From an uncultured Coriobacteriales bacterium (lineage in GTDB: Bacteria > Actinomycetota > Coriobacteriia > Coriobacteriales > QAMH01): a stretch of 31,320 bases of DNA. This document shows positions 30,615 to 31,320 of this stretch, piece by piece. A program made the translations under genes and the position numbers. The stretch's first letter is position 1. Every line of letters starts with the position of its first letter. Under the pieces are notes generated by a model. That model was not told the DNA's origin and searched no databases. It was given only the letters and a program-made list of their open reading frames with translations. The DNA lies in assembly GCA_934646835.1 (NCBI GenBank), contig CAKUES010000021.1:1-31320 (forward strand), written 5' to 3'.

Positions 30615-30809
30615 GTGTCTGAACGTAAAAAAGTTAACTTCGAGCTTGATCCGGAGGAACTTGGGGGTTACACCATCGATGACATGAAGTGTCGTGCTTG
30701 CAGTGGCTACGGTAACTGCGGTTATCGTCAGTACCGTCTCCATGAAGGCAAGCCTGTGCTTCTGTGCCAGCTCAGGAAAAAGGAACTCTTAGAAAAAGAC
30801 GCGCAGTAG
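30615..30809 (+). CDS. small Cys-cluster protein of unknown function
   Basis: 64 residues. An acidic/basic N-terminus (SERKKVNFELDPEELGGYTI) is followed by CRACSGYGNCGYRQY and LLCQLRKK, so four Cys are arranged C-x2-C-x5-C-x(about 16)-C and could hold Zn or an Fe-S cluster. GTG 30615 is preferred over GTG 30606, because AAAGGTGA lies 9 nt upstream of the first and overlaps the second. It follows the zinc-ribbon gene by 75 bp and may share its transcript. I do not recognise the family. Confidence 0.7.
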   Translation: MSERKKVNFELDPEELGGYTIDDMKCRACSGYGNCGYRQYRLHEGKPVLLCQLRKKELLEKDAQ

Positions 30810-30816
30810 TCGTCGA

Positions 30817-30846
30817 TTCGCCCTGGTTGGGGAACCAGGGCGAATT
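30817..30846 (+). terminator. hairpin after the small Cys protein gene
   Basis: A 13-bp perfect stem ATTCGCCCTGGTT / AACCAGGGCGAAT with loop GGGG, 7 bp after the stop. There is no T tract, so termination may be partial. Confidence 0.6.
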
Positions 30847-30878
30847 AACAAACGGCGATGCGTTCATATTTGAAAGGC

Positions 30879-30909
30879 GTGCTTCTGCTTGGCACGCGTT
30901 TTGTAAAAT
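30879..30909 (+). promoter_or_regulatory. candidate promoter and hairpin before the MFS gene
   Basis: GCGTGC/GCACGC inverted repeat (30879-30899), then TAAAAT (30904-30909) as a -10, 40 bp before the ATG. The inverted repeat covers the place of the -35, which suggests an operator. Confidence 0.4.
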
Positions 30910-30949
30910 CGCTCACGCAACTTTGTGTGCATCCTAAGGAGGGATTTCA

Positions 30950-31320
30950 ATGAGCGAATCCAAAGAGTTCACGGTATCGGAGGTCATCGACTCCTTCGGT
31001 ATCAATGGTCACACCTGGCTGATGTTCGTCCTGCTGGGTCTGGCAAACATCTTCGACGGCTATGACTTCATGGTCGTCAACTCCACCAACACCTACCTTG
31101 CCGCTTCCTTCAACATGATTGACTGGAGCACCGGCAAGGCTGTCGTCGACTCTGCAGCAATGGGCTCCCTCACCACGTGGGGCCTGCTCGGCATGGTTCT
31201 CGGTGGCGCTTGCGGTGGCATCCTGTCCGACAAGATCGGCCGCAAGAAGATGCTCATCATCGCATGCTTCTTCTATGGCATCTTCACCCTGCCCCAGGCA
31301 TTCTCCCAGAGCCTCGGCTT
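30950..31320 (+). CDS. MFS transporter, probable acid:H+ symporter (N-terminal part)
   Basis: The first 123 codons are in the window and the gene runs off the right edge. A short cytoplasmic N-terminus (MSESKEFTVSEVIDSFGING) precedes a helix ending IFDGYDFMVVN, matching the D-G-x-D motif of the aromatic-acid symporter group. The loop GGILSDKIGRKKML is the MFS signature between helices 2 and 3. Uptake of an organic acid with protons is the likely role; the substrate cannot be named. ATG 30950 has AAGGAGGGA 7 nt upstream. Confidence 0.85.
   Translation, partial: MSESKEFTVSEVIDSFGINGHTWLMFVLLGLANIFDGYDFMVVNSTNTYLAASFNMIDWSTGKAVVDSAAMGSLTTWGLLGMVLGGACGGILSDKIGRKKMLIIACFFYGIFTLPQAFSQSLG

Overview
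This 31.3 kb window is a high-GC chromosomal segment with short operons on both strands and frequent GTG/TTG starts. It carries no rRNA, integrase, transposase or CRISPR array. The gene content suggests an anaerobic actinobacterium of the class Coriobacteriia, perhaps near the Eggerthellales. Pointers are a FAD/Fe-S oxidoreductase fused to HdrB-like CCG domains, a PucR-type regulator, a TatD-linked radical SAM protein, a YtrA-type GntR/ABC operon and an acid-symporter-like MFS protein. The taxonomic assignment is inference; no marker gene is present.

Layout. (1) 0.3-4.8 kb: a large flavin/iron-sulfur oxidoreductase, a PQ-loop-like membrane domain fused to a universal stress domain, and a divergent, apparently leaderless LysR regulator. 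(2) 5.1-7.3 kb: a membrane diguanylate cyclase and a MarR regulator. (3) 7.3-9.6 kb: repeat-rich DNA with two nearly identical initiator tRNA loci, each with its own promoter and terminator, on either side of a gamma-carbonic-anhydrase-like gene. (4) 9.8-13.4 kb: lower-GC accessory genes, namely a PLD nuclease/DEAH helicase split by a one-base frameshift and an unknown 181-residue protein. (5) 13.5-17.3 kb: a PucR regulator, a candidate structured ncRNA ending in a strong terminator, a small conserved protein, a consensus LexA box, a MutT-like Nudix hydrolase and an alpha/beta hydrolase. (6) 17.37-18.04 kb: three tandem copies of a long structured element with a conserved core. (7) 18.1-22.4 kb (minus): a DMT transporter translationally coupled to a radical SAM protein, then a receiver-GGDEF-EAL protein. 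(8) 22.7-24.3 kb: a yybP-ykoY manganese riboswitch controlling terC and mntP. (9) 24.5-29.1 kb: a ytrA-like regulator/ABC operon and trigger factor. (10) 29.5-31.3 kb: a small membrane protein, two small Cys-rich proteins and the start of an MFS transporter.

Functional themes are c-di-GMP turnover (one apparently active cyclase, one probable phosphodiesterase with a dead GGDEF), Mn2+ export under riboswitch control, and several small regulator circuits with visible palindromic operators.

The most unusual content is in the non-coding DNA. It includes modular palindromic repeats with interchangeable heads, tandem arrays with 41/42-bp periods, long inverted repeats of identical architecture (7-N19-7 arms) but different sequence, the triplicated structured element at 17.4-18.0 kb, and the unidentified multibranched RNA candidate at 15.1-15.3 kb.
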